A stretch of 64,000 bases of DNA from Planctomycetota bacterium. Lineage in GTDB: Bacteria > Planctomycetota > UBA1135 > UBA2386. The notes under the pieces were generated by a model. It worked only from the letters and a program-made list of their open reading frames with translations, did not search any database and was not told the DNA's origin. The DNA is taken from positions 1 through 64,000 of the forward strand of contig JADJPQ010000028.1 in NCBI GenBank assembly GCA_016713175.1. The letters run 5' to 3'. The translations under genes and the position numbers were made by a program. The first letter of the stretch is position 1, and each line of letters opens with the position of its first letter. Below, piece after piece: positions 46,191 to 54,764 of the stretch.

Positions 46191-47348
46191 ATGATCCTTG
46201 CCGTGAGCAGAACGCGCGTCGCGATCCTCGGCAGCACCGGTTCGGTGGGCACCCAGGCCCTGGCGATCCTGCGCGACCGACGCGACCGCTTCGACGTGGT
46301 CGCGCTGACGGCGCGCCGTGGCGAGCAGATCGCCGCGCAGGCCGCGGAGTTCTCGCCAACGGCGGTGTGCATGACCGATGCCGACCCACCCAAGGGCCTG
46401 CCGCCCGGAACGACGTTCCATCGCGGCGCCGACGGCGTGCTGGCCGCGCTCGACCAGACCCGACCGGACATCGTGCTGAACGCGATCACCGGCGCCGCCG
46501 GCCTGCCGGCTTCGGAGTGGACGCTGCGTGCGGGCCGGCGGCTGGCACTGGCCAACAAGGAATCGCTGGTGATGGCCGGTGAACACCTGATGCAGCTCGC
46601 CGAGAACAGCGGCGCGATCGTGCTGCCAGTCGACAGTGAACACTGTGCCATCCACCAATGCCTGCGCGGCGAGGATCCGTCGACGATCCGGCGCATCTGG
46701 TTGACCGGCAGCGGCGGGCCGTTCCTGCACCGGCCGCTGGCGACGTTTCCGTCGATCACGCGCGACGAAGCGTTGCGGCACCCGACCTGGACGATGGGGC
46801 CGCGGATCACGATCGGCAGTGCCACGATGATGAACAAGGCGTTCGAGGTGCTCGAAGCGCACTGGCTGTTCGGATTGCCGCCGGACAAGATCCAGGTCGT
46901 GCTGCACCCGCAGAGCATCGTCCATTCGATGGTCGAGTTCGTCGACGGCTCGATCGTGGCGCAATGCGGCGTGCCGGACATGCGGGTGCCGATCCTGTAC
47001 TGCCTCAGCTGGCCCGAACGGACGCCGTTCGATTTCCAGCCGTTCGACCCGTCCCGTTGGCGCAACCTCGAGTTCTTGCCAATCGACGCCGAACGCTACC
47101 CGGCCGTGCCGTTGGCCTACGAGACGCTGCGTCTGGGGGGTGACTCAGGCGCGGTGCTCAATGCAGCCGATGAAGAACTGACCCGCCTGTTCCTGGCCGG
47201 CGCCGTGCCGTTCCCCGCCATCGTCGAGACCACCGCCCGCATCCTCCGCCAGCGCCAGGTGCGCCCGGCGACGACGCTGGCGAACGTGCTCGCCGCCGAT
47301 CGGGACGGCCGGACGCTGGCCAACCAGCTGGTCGCGACGACGCCATGA
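46191..47348 (+). CDS. dxr: 1-Deoxy-D-xylulose 5-phosphate reductoisomerase
   Basis: 385 residues. It catalyses the NADPH-dependent step to MEP in isoprenoid synthesis. Motifs: GSTGSVG near 14-20 (dinucleotide fold), LANKESLVMAGE, D148-S-E150 as metal ligands (PVDSEHCAIHQC), TGSGGPF for substrate binding, MMNKAFEVLEA for the second metal region, and PQSIVHSMVEFVDGS. All are complete. The start is the ATG at 46191 (a GTG at 46203 is also possible). The TGA overlaps the ATG of a 15-codon ORF that itself overlaps rseP, giving a gapless dxr-relay-rseP unit, the normal dxr-rseP pairing. Confidence 0.97.
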   Translation: MILAVSRTRVAILGSTGSVGTQALAILRDRRDRFDVVALTARRGEQIAAQAAEFSPTAVCMTDADPPKGLPPGTTFHRGADGVLAALDQTRPDIVLNAITGAAGLPASEWTLRAGRRLALANKESLVMAGEHLMQLAENSGAIVLPVDSEHCAIHQCLRGEDPSTIRRIWLTGSGGPFLHRPLATFPSITRDEALRHPTWTMGPRITIGSATMMNKAFEVLEAHWLFGLPPDKIQVVLHPQSIVHSMVEFVDGSIVAQCGVPDMRVPILYCLSWPERTPFDFQPFDPSRWRNLEFLPIDAERYPAVPLAYETLRLGGDSGAVLNAADEELTRLFLAGAVPFPAIVETTARILRQRQVRPATTLANVLAADRDGRTLANQLVATTP

Positions 47349-47392
47349 CCCGATACCACGACGACCATCCGATGGCCGAGATCCCGCGATGA
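47345..47392 (+). CDS. Fifteen-codon relay ORF between dxr and rseP
   Basis: ATG at 47345 overlaps the dxr TGA (ATGA) and its own TGA at 47390-47392 overlaps the rseP ATG at 47389 (ATGA). The peptide is MTRYHDDHPMAEIPR. The likeliest role is translational coupling by reinitiation rather than a functional peptide. It is too short to judge by composition. Confidence 0.4.
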   Translation: MTRYHDDHPMAEIPR

Positions 47393-49248
47393 CCGCGATC
47401 GCCAACATCCTGCTGACCGCGTTCGGCATCTGCCTGCTGATCGTCGTGCACGAGGCCGGACACTTCCTGGCCGCGCGCCTGATCGGCGCGCGCGTCGAGG
47501 TCTTCGCCGTGGGCTTCGGCCCGCGGCTGTTCGGCTGGCGTCGCGGCCACACCGACTACCGGATCGCCGCGGTGCCGTTCGGCGGCTACGTGCAGGTCGC
47601 CGGCCAGGACCCTGGCGACACGCGCTATCCCGACGAACAATGCCTGTGGAGCAAATCCGTCGGCCAGCGGATGCTGTTCTACGCCGGGGGCGTGGTGATG
47701 AACGCGCTGTTCGCGCTGATCGCGTTCCCGCTGGTGTTCTCGGCCGGAGTCACGTTCGTGGCGCCAGTGATCGGCACGGTGACGCCGGGATCGGCGGCCT
47801 GGGAGGCCGAACTGCAACCGGGCGACCGGGTGCTGGCCCTGAACGGCAAGGAGATCTACTCCTTCGACAACCTGGCGGTGGAGATCGCGTTGGCCGGCCA
47901 CAAGCCGATCCAGTTGCGGATCCGGCGCGGCGACGCGGAACAGGCGGTCGAGGTGCAAGCGCACTTCGACACCACCGCCGGCATGTATGCGCTGGGCATC
48001 GGTCCGGCGATCGATCCAAAGGCGCCGCCGCGGGTCGAGTCGATCACCGACGCCACCGTGGCGGCCGGGCTGCAGCCGGGCGATCGCCTCATCGCCATCG
48101 ACGGCAAGGACACCGCCACGATCGACGGCTCGGTCCTGTTGCCGTTGTCGCCGACCGGCCCGGAGCCGATCGCCTTGCGGGTTCGCGGCGCCGACGACCA
48201 GGAACGCAGCGTGACGATCACGCCGCGCGTGCTGCCCGAGAAGGCGCCACCGTTGATCGGTGTGACCATGCTGCCGCGGATCGTCGAGGGCCTGCAGCCG
48301 ACTCGCTTGCCGCTGCTGGCGACCCTCGATCTGCGGCGCGGCGACGTGATCCTGGCGATCGACGGCCAGCCGTTCACCAGTGGTTCGCTGACCAGCGCCG
48401 CCGATGGCCCGCCGTCCCTGCAGATCGTCGTCCGCCGCGACGACAAGGAAGTGCTGCTGGCGGCCGCCGCCGACGCCGCGTCGCGCCGGTTGCTGGCCGA
48501 ACACGTGGTCCTGCGCGGCGACGAGGTCGGTCTGCTGCTGCAGCCGGCAGCGGGCGGGGCGGCCGAGGCCGCCGGCCTGCGCCCAGGCGATCGGATCGTC
48601 GCGGTCGACGGTCGCGACATCGACGACTTCGACGACCTGCGCGCCGTGGTCAAGGCCGCGACCGACGGCAAGGCGCTGGCGGTCACGGTGCGCCGCGCGG
48701 CCGCGGACCAGCGCGCGCCGTTCCTCGATCCGGCGACCGGCGACCTGCGCCTGGCGTCCACGTTCGATCTGCGGATCACGCCGGCGCGCCAATCGCTGTG
48801 GGAGCCGGGCGTCGCCGTCAGCTCGACCCAGCAACGGATCGAAGTGCGCGCCGCCTCCATCGGTGACGCCATCGTGCGCGGGATGGTCTGCTCGGCCGAC
48901 CTGATCAAGCAGCTCTACGTGACGCTGAAGCGCCTCGTCACCGGCGACGTCGGCGCCAAGAACCTCGGCGGCATCATCCAGATCTCGCGGGTGACCTACC
49001 ACGTCAGCCAGGAGGGTTTCTCGCGGCTGTTCTAATTCCTCGCGCTGCTCAGCATCAACCTGGCCTTCATCAACGTGCTGCCGATCCCGGTGTTCGACGG
49101 CGGCCACCTGCTGTTCCTGCTGATCGAGAAGATCAAGGGCTCGCCGGTCAGTGTGCGGGTGTTGACCTACAGCCAGATCCTGGGCCTGATCTTCGTGCTC
49201 GCGCTGGTCGTGTTCGTCACCTACAACGACATCTTGCGCCTGCTGTAG
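47389..49248 (+). pseudogene. rseP: RseP-type intramembrane metalloprotease, in-frame stop at codon 549
   Basis: A site-2 protease. The N-terminal helix carries H21-E-A-G-H25 (HEXXH zinc ligands), followed by FGPRLFGWRRG and AVPFGGYVQ, family hallmarks. About 370 residues then hold four PDZ-like units, each with a PGDR-L/I-hydrophobic-NG/DG turn (roughly 150, 225, 310 and 400), two more than E. coli RseP. Codon 549 is TAA at 49033-49035, where relatives have Tyr in LFYFLALLSINLAF; the frame then continues unbroken for 70 codons, including P-V-F-D570-G-G-H, the third zinc ligand region, to TAG at 49246-49248. As read, the protein loses that Asp and the last membrane helices. Confidence 0.85.
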
Positions 49249-49283
49249 CGCCATCGGCGCCAACGGCCATCGGCGCCCCCGCC

Positions 49284-50138
49284 ATGGCCATGATCCTCCC
49301 GATCCTGCGACTGCTGCGCGCCGGCACACTGTTCTCCCCCGCCGCCGACGTCGTCGCCGGGCTCTGCCTTCTGGGCCTGCCGTGGTCGCCCGCTGCTGCC
49401 ACCGCGGTGCTGGCCAGCGTGCTGGTCTACGCCGGCGGCATGGTCTGGAACGACATCGCCGATCGGCACGAAGACGCGCGCCAGCGCCCCGAACGGCCGC
49501 TGCCGTCGGGCCAGTTGCCGCTTACCCTCGCGATCGCCATCGGTGTACTGCTGCTCGGCGGCGCGCTGGTGCTGTCTCCCTGTCGACTGCAGCACGGCGC
49601 GCTCGTCATCGGCGTGCTGTTCTATGACTTCCTCGGCAAGAAGGTCGCGCTGATCGGCGCTGCCACCATGGGGCTGCTGCGCGGCGGCAACCTCGCGATC
49701 GCCAGCGGGCTCGGTGCGGTCGCGCCGGACCACCTGCGCGTGCTGCTGATCGCGGCGGCCTGCTACGGCTGCTACATCGTCGCGGTGACGATCCTCGGCA
49801 TCTTCGAGGACAGCCGGTCGGTGTCGCCGCGTGCCGTCGTCGCGATCCAGACGGCACCACCGTTGGCGGCCCTGGTCGGCCTGACCACGGCGCAGAACGG
49901 CCTGTGGCCGGCGCCGGCGCTGGCGTTGCTGCCGATCTTGTGGTTTGCGCGCCGCAACCGCCAGACGGCGGTCTGGGACCAGCGCGCGATCCGCCGCTCG
50001 ATGATGTTCCTGCTGCTCGGCACGATGCTCTACACGGCGCTGTTGTGCCTCGCGTCCAGCAGGTATCCGGAAGCACTCGCCGTGGCCCTGGCGATCGCGC
50101 CCGCGCGGCTGATCGCCCGCAAGATCGCGTTGACCTGA
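49284..50138 (+). CDS. UbiA-family prenyltransferase
   Basis: 284 residues, eight or nine membrane helices. The diagnostic motif N56-D-I-A-D60-x3-D64 (WNDIADRHEDARQRPERPLPSG-type segment, cited in part) binds Mg and prenyl diphosphate. The second aspartate motif of UbiA is not obvious, appearing at most as FEDSR near residue 175. Substrate specificity cannot be deduced; UbiA homologues make quinones, hemes, phytols or other prenylated products. The start is 35 bases after the rseP terminal stop, so it is likely co-transcribed. Confidence 0.85.
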   Translation: MAMILPILRLLRAGTLFSPAADVVAGLCLLGLPWSPAAATAVLASVLVYAGGMVWNDIADRHEDARQRPERPLPSGQLPLTLAIAIGVLLLGGALVLSPCRLQHGALVIGVLFYDFLGKKVALIGAATMGLLRGGNLAIASGLGAVAPDHLRVLLIAAACYGCYIVAVTILGIFEDSRSVSPRAVVAIQTAPPLAALVGLTTAQNGLWPAPALALLPILWFARRNRQTAVWDQRAIRRSMMFLLLGTMLYTALLCLASSRYPEALAVALAIAPARLIARKIALT

Positions 50139-50150
50139 ACGGTCTGGCCG

Positions 50151-50933
50151 TCAGACGGCGGCCGGCGCCTGCACGCGAGCCACCCGTTGCTGCCAGGCCG
50201 CACGCGCTTCGTCGCGGGTCATCAGCCCTTGCTTGACCAGGTCCTTCAGCATCGCCTTGAACGACTCCAGATCGGCATTGCCCGCCGGGGCCGCGGGTGT
50301 CGGCACCGCCGCCTCGACGACGCCGGCTTCGGGCACCGCTGTGGCGGGCTCGACGGGCGCGGGCGCCTCGCTGGCCGCGTCCGGCGCGGCAGCGGCACCG
50401 TTCACCGGTTCGGGGTGGGCTGGCATCTGCGCCCGGAACTCGCGCGACACGTCCTCGACCTCGGTCGCGAACGGGTCCTGACCGATGTGCTTGTCGGCGA
50501 GGTGCGCGGTGCCGGCAAAACGGAAGCCGTCCAGTGGCGCACCCACCAGGTTGTGCACGTGCGGCTCCACCCGCTGTTCGGCGACCTGGCCGCGGCGGCT
50601 GCTCAACATGTCGCCGACGAAGTGATTCAAGCGCGACGCGGCATCGAGCAGGAAGTCCTCCATCTCCGACTCCAGCTGCGCACAGACCCGCTCGCGCGCC
50701 GTCGCCGAGACCTTCTGCACGATGCTGGCCGCCGTCTTGGTGGCGCACTCGAGGAACTCGTGTACCTCACGCGACAGCTGCCGCTCCATCTGTTCCCGCT
50801 GCTCGACCTCCTCGAGCTCACGCAAGGCGCCATGCTGTTCGCCCAACGGCCGCATCGGCTCCGCCGTCAGTCGGCGACGTTGCCGTTCCTTGCGGTACTT
50901 CTCGAAGCCCTCGTCCTGATCGTGGCGATGCAT
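50151..50933 (-). CDS. Hypothetical protein with helical core and Ala/Pro-rich linker
   Basis: 260 residues. The ATG at 50933 is preceded by GGAGGACC, one of the strongest ribosome sites in the window, so the gene is real. The N-terminus (residues 1-100) is charged and helical (RPLGEQHGALRELEEVEQRE, EFLECATKTAASIVQKVSATARERV). A Pro/Ala/Glu-rich linker spans about 170-225. The C-terminal ESFKAMLKDLVKQGLMTRDEA resembles the short SHOCT-like helical motif found at ends of many bacterial proteins. I do not recognise a family. No signal peptide or membrane helix. Confidence 0.7.
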   Translation of the reverse strand: MHRHDQDEGFEKYRKERQRRRLTAEPMRPLGEQHGALRELEEVEQREQMERQLSREVHEFLECATKTAASIVQKVSATARERVCAQLESEMEDFLLDAASRLNHFVGDMLSSRRGQVAEQRVEPHVHNLVGAPLDGFRFAGTAHLADKHIGQDPFATEVEDVSREFRAQMPAHPEPVNGAAAAPDAASEAPAPVEPATAVPEAGVVEAAVPTPAAPAGNADLESFKAMLKDLVKQGLMTRDEARAAWQQRVARVQAPAAV

Positions 50934-50972
50934 GGTCCTCCGTTGCGCGGCCATCCGGCGCACGCACTCGGG

Positions 50973-52334
50973 TTATCGTCGGTCGGTTCCCGGCTCTTGA
51001 TCGCCGCGTGCGATCAGGTCTCGAAGCAGGACCAGCGCATCGTCGCGGGTCGGGACGGTCGTCAAACCATCCAGTTCGGCCTCGACGCGGCGCAGCAGCA
51101 TCCCGACACGCGGCCCGGATGGCACCCCGAACGCCAGGACGTCGGCCCCGGTCAGCAGCGGCGGCCCCGGATCGGGCGGCAACGCCGCGAACTCTGCCGC
51201 GGCCTGCTGCCAGATGCCGAGCTTGCCATGACTGCCCAGGCAATCGGCGCGGTGGAACGCCAGGTGCTGCGCGAAATGGGGCGTCCGCATCCAGCGCTGC
51301 CGGCGGCGCGGGCGCATGCCCGGGAACGCGGCGAAGCGGATGTGGTCGCGGCAGATCTCGGCGACTGCTTCGCGCAACGCCTGCGGCGCATGCAGCCGCG
51401 CGAGGATCGCCTCGGCCATCGTGGCCGACAGCACATCGTGGCCATCGAAGCGGATCCGGTCGTCCGCTTGCCGCCAGGTCGGCGGCTTGCCGACGTCGTG
51501 CAGCACTGCAGCCCAGGCCAGCACCGGGTCGCCCGCCGGCACGTGATCCAGCACCATCGCGACGTGGGTCAGCACATCGCCCTCGGGATGGTATTCGGGC
51601 GGCTGGGTCACGCCGTCCATCGCCGCGACCTCGGGCAACAACACCGCCGCGAAGCCGAGTTCGACCAGCAGCCGCAACGCGCGCCCACGTCCTGGGCCGA
51701 TGAACATCGCCGTCAGTTCCTGCCAGATCCGTTCCGCCGACAGCTGCGACAACAGTCCCGCCGCCGACCGCGCCGCCGCGGCCGTGTCGTCGTGCAAGCG
51801 CAGCGACAAGCGCGCGGCGAACCGCACCGCTCGCAGCAGGCGAAGCGCGTCCTCGGCAAAGCGCACGGTCGGCTCCCCGATCATCCGCAGGACCCCGGCC
51901 TGCAGGTCCATGAGCCCGCCGGTCGGGTCCAGCAGGTCGCCATCGGGCCAGGCGGCATACAGCGCGTTGACGGTGAAGTCTCGGCGGCGGGCATCGGCGG
52001 CCACGTCGGTGACGAACGTCACCACGCGCGGCCGTCGATGGTCCTGGTAATCCGCTTCGGTGCGCAGGGTGGTCACCACCACCGGCAACCCGGTGGTCGC
52101 GAGCTTGCAGGCGCCGAGGCTGGCGTCCCGCGCATCGACGCCCGGCAGCGCCGCGGCAACCCGTTCGGGCGGCAGATCGGTCGCGAAGTCGAAATCGACG
52201 ACCGCCTCACCGCGCAATCGATCGCGCACCGGCCCCCCGACCAGCCACACGCGGCCACCCGCCGCACCGAGCGCCGCCGCGACCCCACGGACATCGGCTG
52301 GCACACATTCGAAGTCGAACTTCACGGGCAGCAT
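50973..52334 (-). CDS. CCA tRNA nucleotidyltransferase / poly(A) polymerase family
   Basis: 453 residues from the ATG at 52334. The head domain has LVGG-PVRD (33-38), the catalytic D47-F-D49 and RRRDFTVNAL. A typical helical neck (RLLRAVRFAARL) and a DP-G-motif (LDPTGG) follow. An HD phosphohydrolase domain is inserted (HPEGDVLTHVAMVLDHV, AVLHDVGKP, HDVLSAT), as in CCA enzymes of the E. coli/Deinococcus type. It completes or repairs the 3' CCA of tRNA. Whether it adds CCA or only polyadenylates cannot be settled by motif. It is divergent from the pilin-like gene by 25 bases. Confidence 0.93.
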   Translation of the reverse strand: MLPVKFDFECVPADVRGVAAALGAAGGRVWLVGGPVRDRLRGEAVVDFDFATDLPPERVAAALPGVDARDASLGACKLATTGLPVVVTTLRTEADYQDHRRPRVVTFVTDVAADARRRDFTVNALYAAWPDGDLLDPTGGLMDLQAGVLRMIGEPTVRFAEDALRLLRAVRFAARLSLRLHDDTAAAARSAAGLLSQLSAERIWQELTAMFIGPGRGRALRLLVELGFAAVLLPEVAAMDGVTQPPEYHPEGDVLTHVAMVLDHVPAGDPVLAWAAVLHDVGKPPTWRQADDRIRFDGHDVLSATMAEAILARLHAPQALREAVAEICRDHIRFAAFPGMRPRRRQRWMRTPHFAQHLAFHRADCLGSHGKLGIWQQAAAEFAALPPDPGPPLLTGADVLAFGVPSGPRVGMLLRRVEAELDGLTTVPTRDDALVLLRDLIARGDQEPGTDRR

Positions 52335-52359
52335 GGCGACACGATACTGTCCGCCGCCG

Positions 52360-53010
52360 ATGCGTCGATCGGCGTGGTCGTTCCATCTCGGCAGCGGACT
52401 GCTCGTGGCCGGCCTCGTCGGGCTCGGCTTCGCGAGCTGGGCCCCGTGGGCCGCCGGCCATCGGACGGCACGAATCGAAGGGCGCGCCGAGACGATCGGC
52501 CAGGCGCTCCACCTGGCGGTGCTCGCGGCGCAGCCCCTGGACCTGGATGATCCCTGGCAACGCGCGCATGTCCTGGCGCGAACACTGGCGCTGGCCGTGG
52601 CCGCGGGCGAACTGACCGACGACCTGATCGAATTGCCGTCGACCGCCCCGCGCCGCCTGTTGCTGACCAACAAGCACTACCTGTTCGCGGTGCAGGACTC
52701 GCCTGCTCCGCCGGAACTGGGTGCCGGCAACGGTGCGATCGCCGCCATCGAGGTGATCGCCTGGCCGGCCGAACCGCGCAGCGCCGCCCATACGGCGTTC
52801 TTCTGGCCGGAAGACGCCGAAGCCGCTTCGACCCGCAATCTGCAGGCCGCCTACGCCGGCACCGGCCGCGCGCCCGAACCCGCTGGCCCACACCGACGGC
52901 GCAACGACGCCAGCAACCACCATCCGTGGGCCTACCGCGGCCAGGACGACGAACGCTGGCTGGTCAGCCGGCGGCCGGCAGGACTGCCGCACGCACACAC
53001 GCGCCCGTGA
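52360..53010 (+). CDS. Hypothetical secreted/pilin-like protein
   Basis: 216 residues. An N-terminal hydrophobic helix (SFHLGSGLLVAGLVGLGFASW, residues 6-26) is followed by a helix ARIEGRAETIGQALHLAVLA, then a beta-type region (RRLLLTNKHYLFAVQDSP and IEVIAWPAEP, then HTAFFWPEDAEAASTRNLQAAYAG). The order resembles small pilin-like or DUF2950-type planctomycete proteins in layout, but the class III cleavage site is not evident, so this is only a suggestion. The ATG at 52360 is in the 25-base gap shared with the CCA gene. Confidence 0.55.
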   Translation: MRRSAWSFHLGSGLLVAGLVGLGFASWAPWAAGHRTARIEGRAETIGQALHLAVLAAQPLDLDDPWQRAHVLARTLALAVAAGELTDDLIELPSTAPRRLLLTNKHYLFAVQDSPAPPELGAGNGAIAAIEVIAWPAEPRSAAHTAFFWPEDAEAASTRNLQAAYAGTGRAPEPAGPHRRRNDASNHHPWAYRGQDDERWLVSRRPAGLPHAHTRP

Positions 53011-53038
53011 ACGGGTCGCCGGCCGCACCGCTGCGCGC

Positions 53039-54733
53039 CTAGAAGTACTCGAGCAACCAGTCGCTGAAGAACGCGCGCATCGGCGGGGTCTCGGTCGGCG
53101 TCTGTTCGCGCAGGTTCATCGCATCGTCGATCGTCATGGCGCGCCGCGCCAGCGATTGCAGCGCCTGCATCCGCAGCTGCGGCAGCTCGGTCTTGTCGAA
53201 CACGACGCTGCGGACGAGCTCCCACAGCGAGGCGCGGACCTTCGGGTCGGTGCGGTCGGCGGCGATGCCGGCGATCGCCTGCAACAAGAGCGCCCGCCGC
53301 CGCCAGTCATCGCGCGCCACCAGCCCCCAGCCGGCCAGCACGCGGTGCTCGGCGCCGCGCAGGTTCGGCAACAGGATCGGCACGTAGTTCATCGTCGTCA
53401 GCTGCGCGCCTTCGCGATCCTTCTCCTGCACCGCCCGTTCCTCGCCCAGGAAAACCTGCAGCAGCGCGTCGGCCGCCGCCTCCCTGCCGGAGAACGCCAG
53501 CGCCTGCAGGAACTCGCGGCCCTCGCCGGCCGGAGCCTTGGCGAAGCGCTCGACGAACAACGGCACCGCGCGCGGATCGCCGCTGACCGCCAGCAGATTC
53601 AACAGCAACGACAACCGGGTGCCGGTCGTGGTCGCGACTTCGTCGAGCAGGGCATCGACCGATTGCGTGCGGCCGCGCCGGGTCAGTTCCTGGATGGCGA
53701 GGCCCTTGATCTGCCAGTCCTCATTCGGCTCCGCCAGCACCTCGAGGGTCTTGTCGATGTCCTCGCCGGTGGCCTTCTTCAGCACCAGCAGCAGTTCCAT
53801 GCGCACTTCGCCACGCACATGGGTGACGGTCCGCAGCACGTCTTCCTGCAGCACGCCGATCTGGCCCCAGCGGCCGGCGTTGCGCACCCCCAGCACCACC
53901 GCCGCCGGGTCCTCGCTGCGCAGCGCCTGTCGCAACCACGTGGTGCCGGCGAGATCGCCGGTCGCATGCAGCAACCCGGCGATGATCGCCTGGAACTCGC
54001 CGACCGCTTCGTGCCAGCGACCGCGAACGACCTCGACGGCCTGCGCCGCCGGCATCTCCAGCACTTCCTTCAGCACGGCATCGCGCAGCGGCACCGGCAT
54101 CTCCGCCATCATCAGCCCGGTCAGCAACGGCACCGCGTCGGCGCCGAGCCGCAACCGCGCCGCGCGCAGCCAGCTCGCCCGCGCCCGTCCATCCATCTGC
54201 AGGAAGAACGCGGCCGTCGCCTTGATGGTCTCGACCTTGCCCGAAGTCGTCAGCGCCGCATAAGCCGCCTGTTTGACCGCGGCGCTCGGATGTTCGAGGG
54301 CTCGCCGGATCGCGTCGTCGAACCGTTCGTCGGCCATCCGCCCCATCGCATCGAGCGTGTTGCGCACGACATCCTGCGTCGCCGGGTTGGCGAACGCACG
54401 GTCCATCGCCGCGATCAGCGCCGGCACGGCATCGGCTGGCGCCCGGTCGAAGAACTCGGTCGCCATCAGCCAGGTGTCGCGGCGGACGTTGCCCTGCAGG
54501 TTGGCGACCACCCGTTCGAGCGCCTGCCGGCGCGTGCGGTCGTACCACCGGCCCGGGGAACGCAGCGGCAGATCCAGCGCCACCGGCCAATCCGGGTGCC
54601 AGTCCGGCACGGCATAGGGATTGGCGCCCTGGGTTGCCCGGGCCGGCACCGGCTCGGGACCGACCGGCGCCTGTTGCGCCGGCAGCCACAGCATCGGGCA
54701 GATCACCACGAACGGGAGCAGGACTGCGATCAT
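53039..54733 (-). CDS. Exported HEAT-repeat protein
   Basis: 564 residues. A signal peptide (MIAVLLPFVVICPMLWLPAQQ) is followed by about 50 residues rich in Trp/Pro and then helical repeats throughout (AVPALIAAMDRAFANPATQD, DAIRRALEHPSAAVKQAAYAAL, RMELLLVLKKATGEDIDKT). Single HEAT units are evident, without a recognisable catalytic domain. It follows the TolC-like gene on the same strand with a 31-base gap, so it is likely co-transcribed. It may scaffold an envelope complex, but nothing here specifies which. Confidence 0.7.
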   Translation of the reverse strand: MIAVLLPFVVICPMLWLPAQQAPVGPEPVPARATQGANPYAVPDWHPDWPVALDLPLRSPGRWYDRTRRQALERVVANLQGNVRRDTWLMATEFFDRAPADAVPALIAAMDRAFANPATQDVVRNTLDAMGRMADERFDDAIRRALEHPSAAVKQAAYAALTTSGKVETIKATAAFFLQMDGRARASWLRAARLRLGADAVPLLTGLMMAEMPVPLRDAVLKEVLEMPAAQAVEVVRGRWHEAVGEFQAIIAGLLHATGDLAGTTWLRQALRSEDPAAVVLGVRNAGRWGQIGVLQEDVLRTVTHVRGEVRMELLLVLKKATGEDIDKTLEVLAEPNEDWQIKGLAIQELTRRGRTQSVDALLDEVATTTGTRLSLLLNLLAVSGDPRAVPLFVERFAKAPAGEGREFLQALAFSGREAAADALLQVFLGEERAVQEKDREGAQLTTMNYVPILLPNLRGAEHRVLAGWGLVARDDWRRRALLLQAIAGIAADRTDPKVRASLWELVRSVVFDKTELPQLRMQALQSLARRAMTIDDAMNLREQTPTETPPMRAFFSDWLLEYF

Positions 54734-54764
54734 CGGGTGCCTCTAGCGCCGTGCCGCCACGGCG

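Noticed and set aside
49033..49035. Recoding of TAA as an amino acid in rseP.
   Set aside because: TAA recoding is not known for this group, and no supporting RNA structure is visible; a point change or error is simpler.
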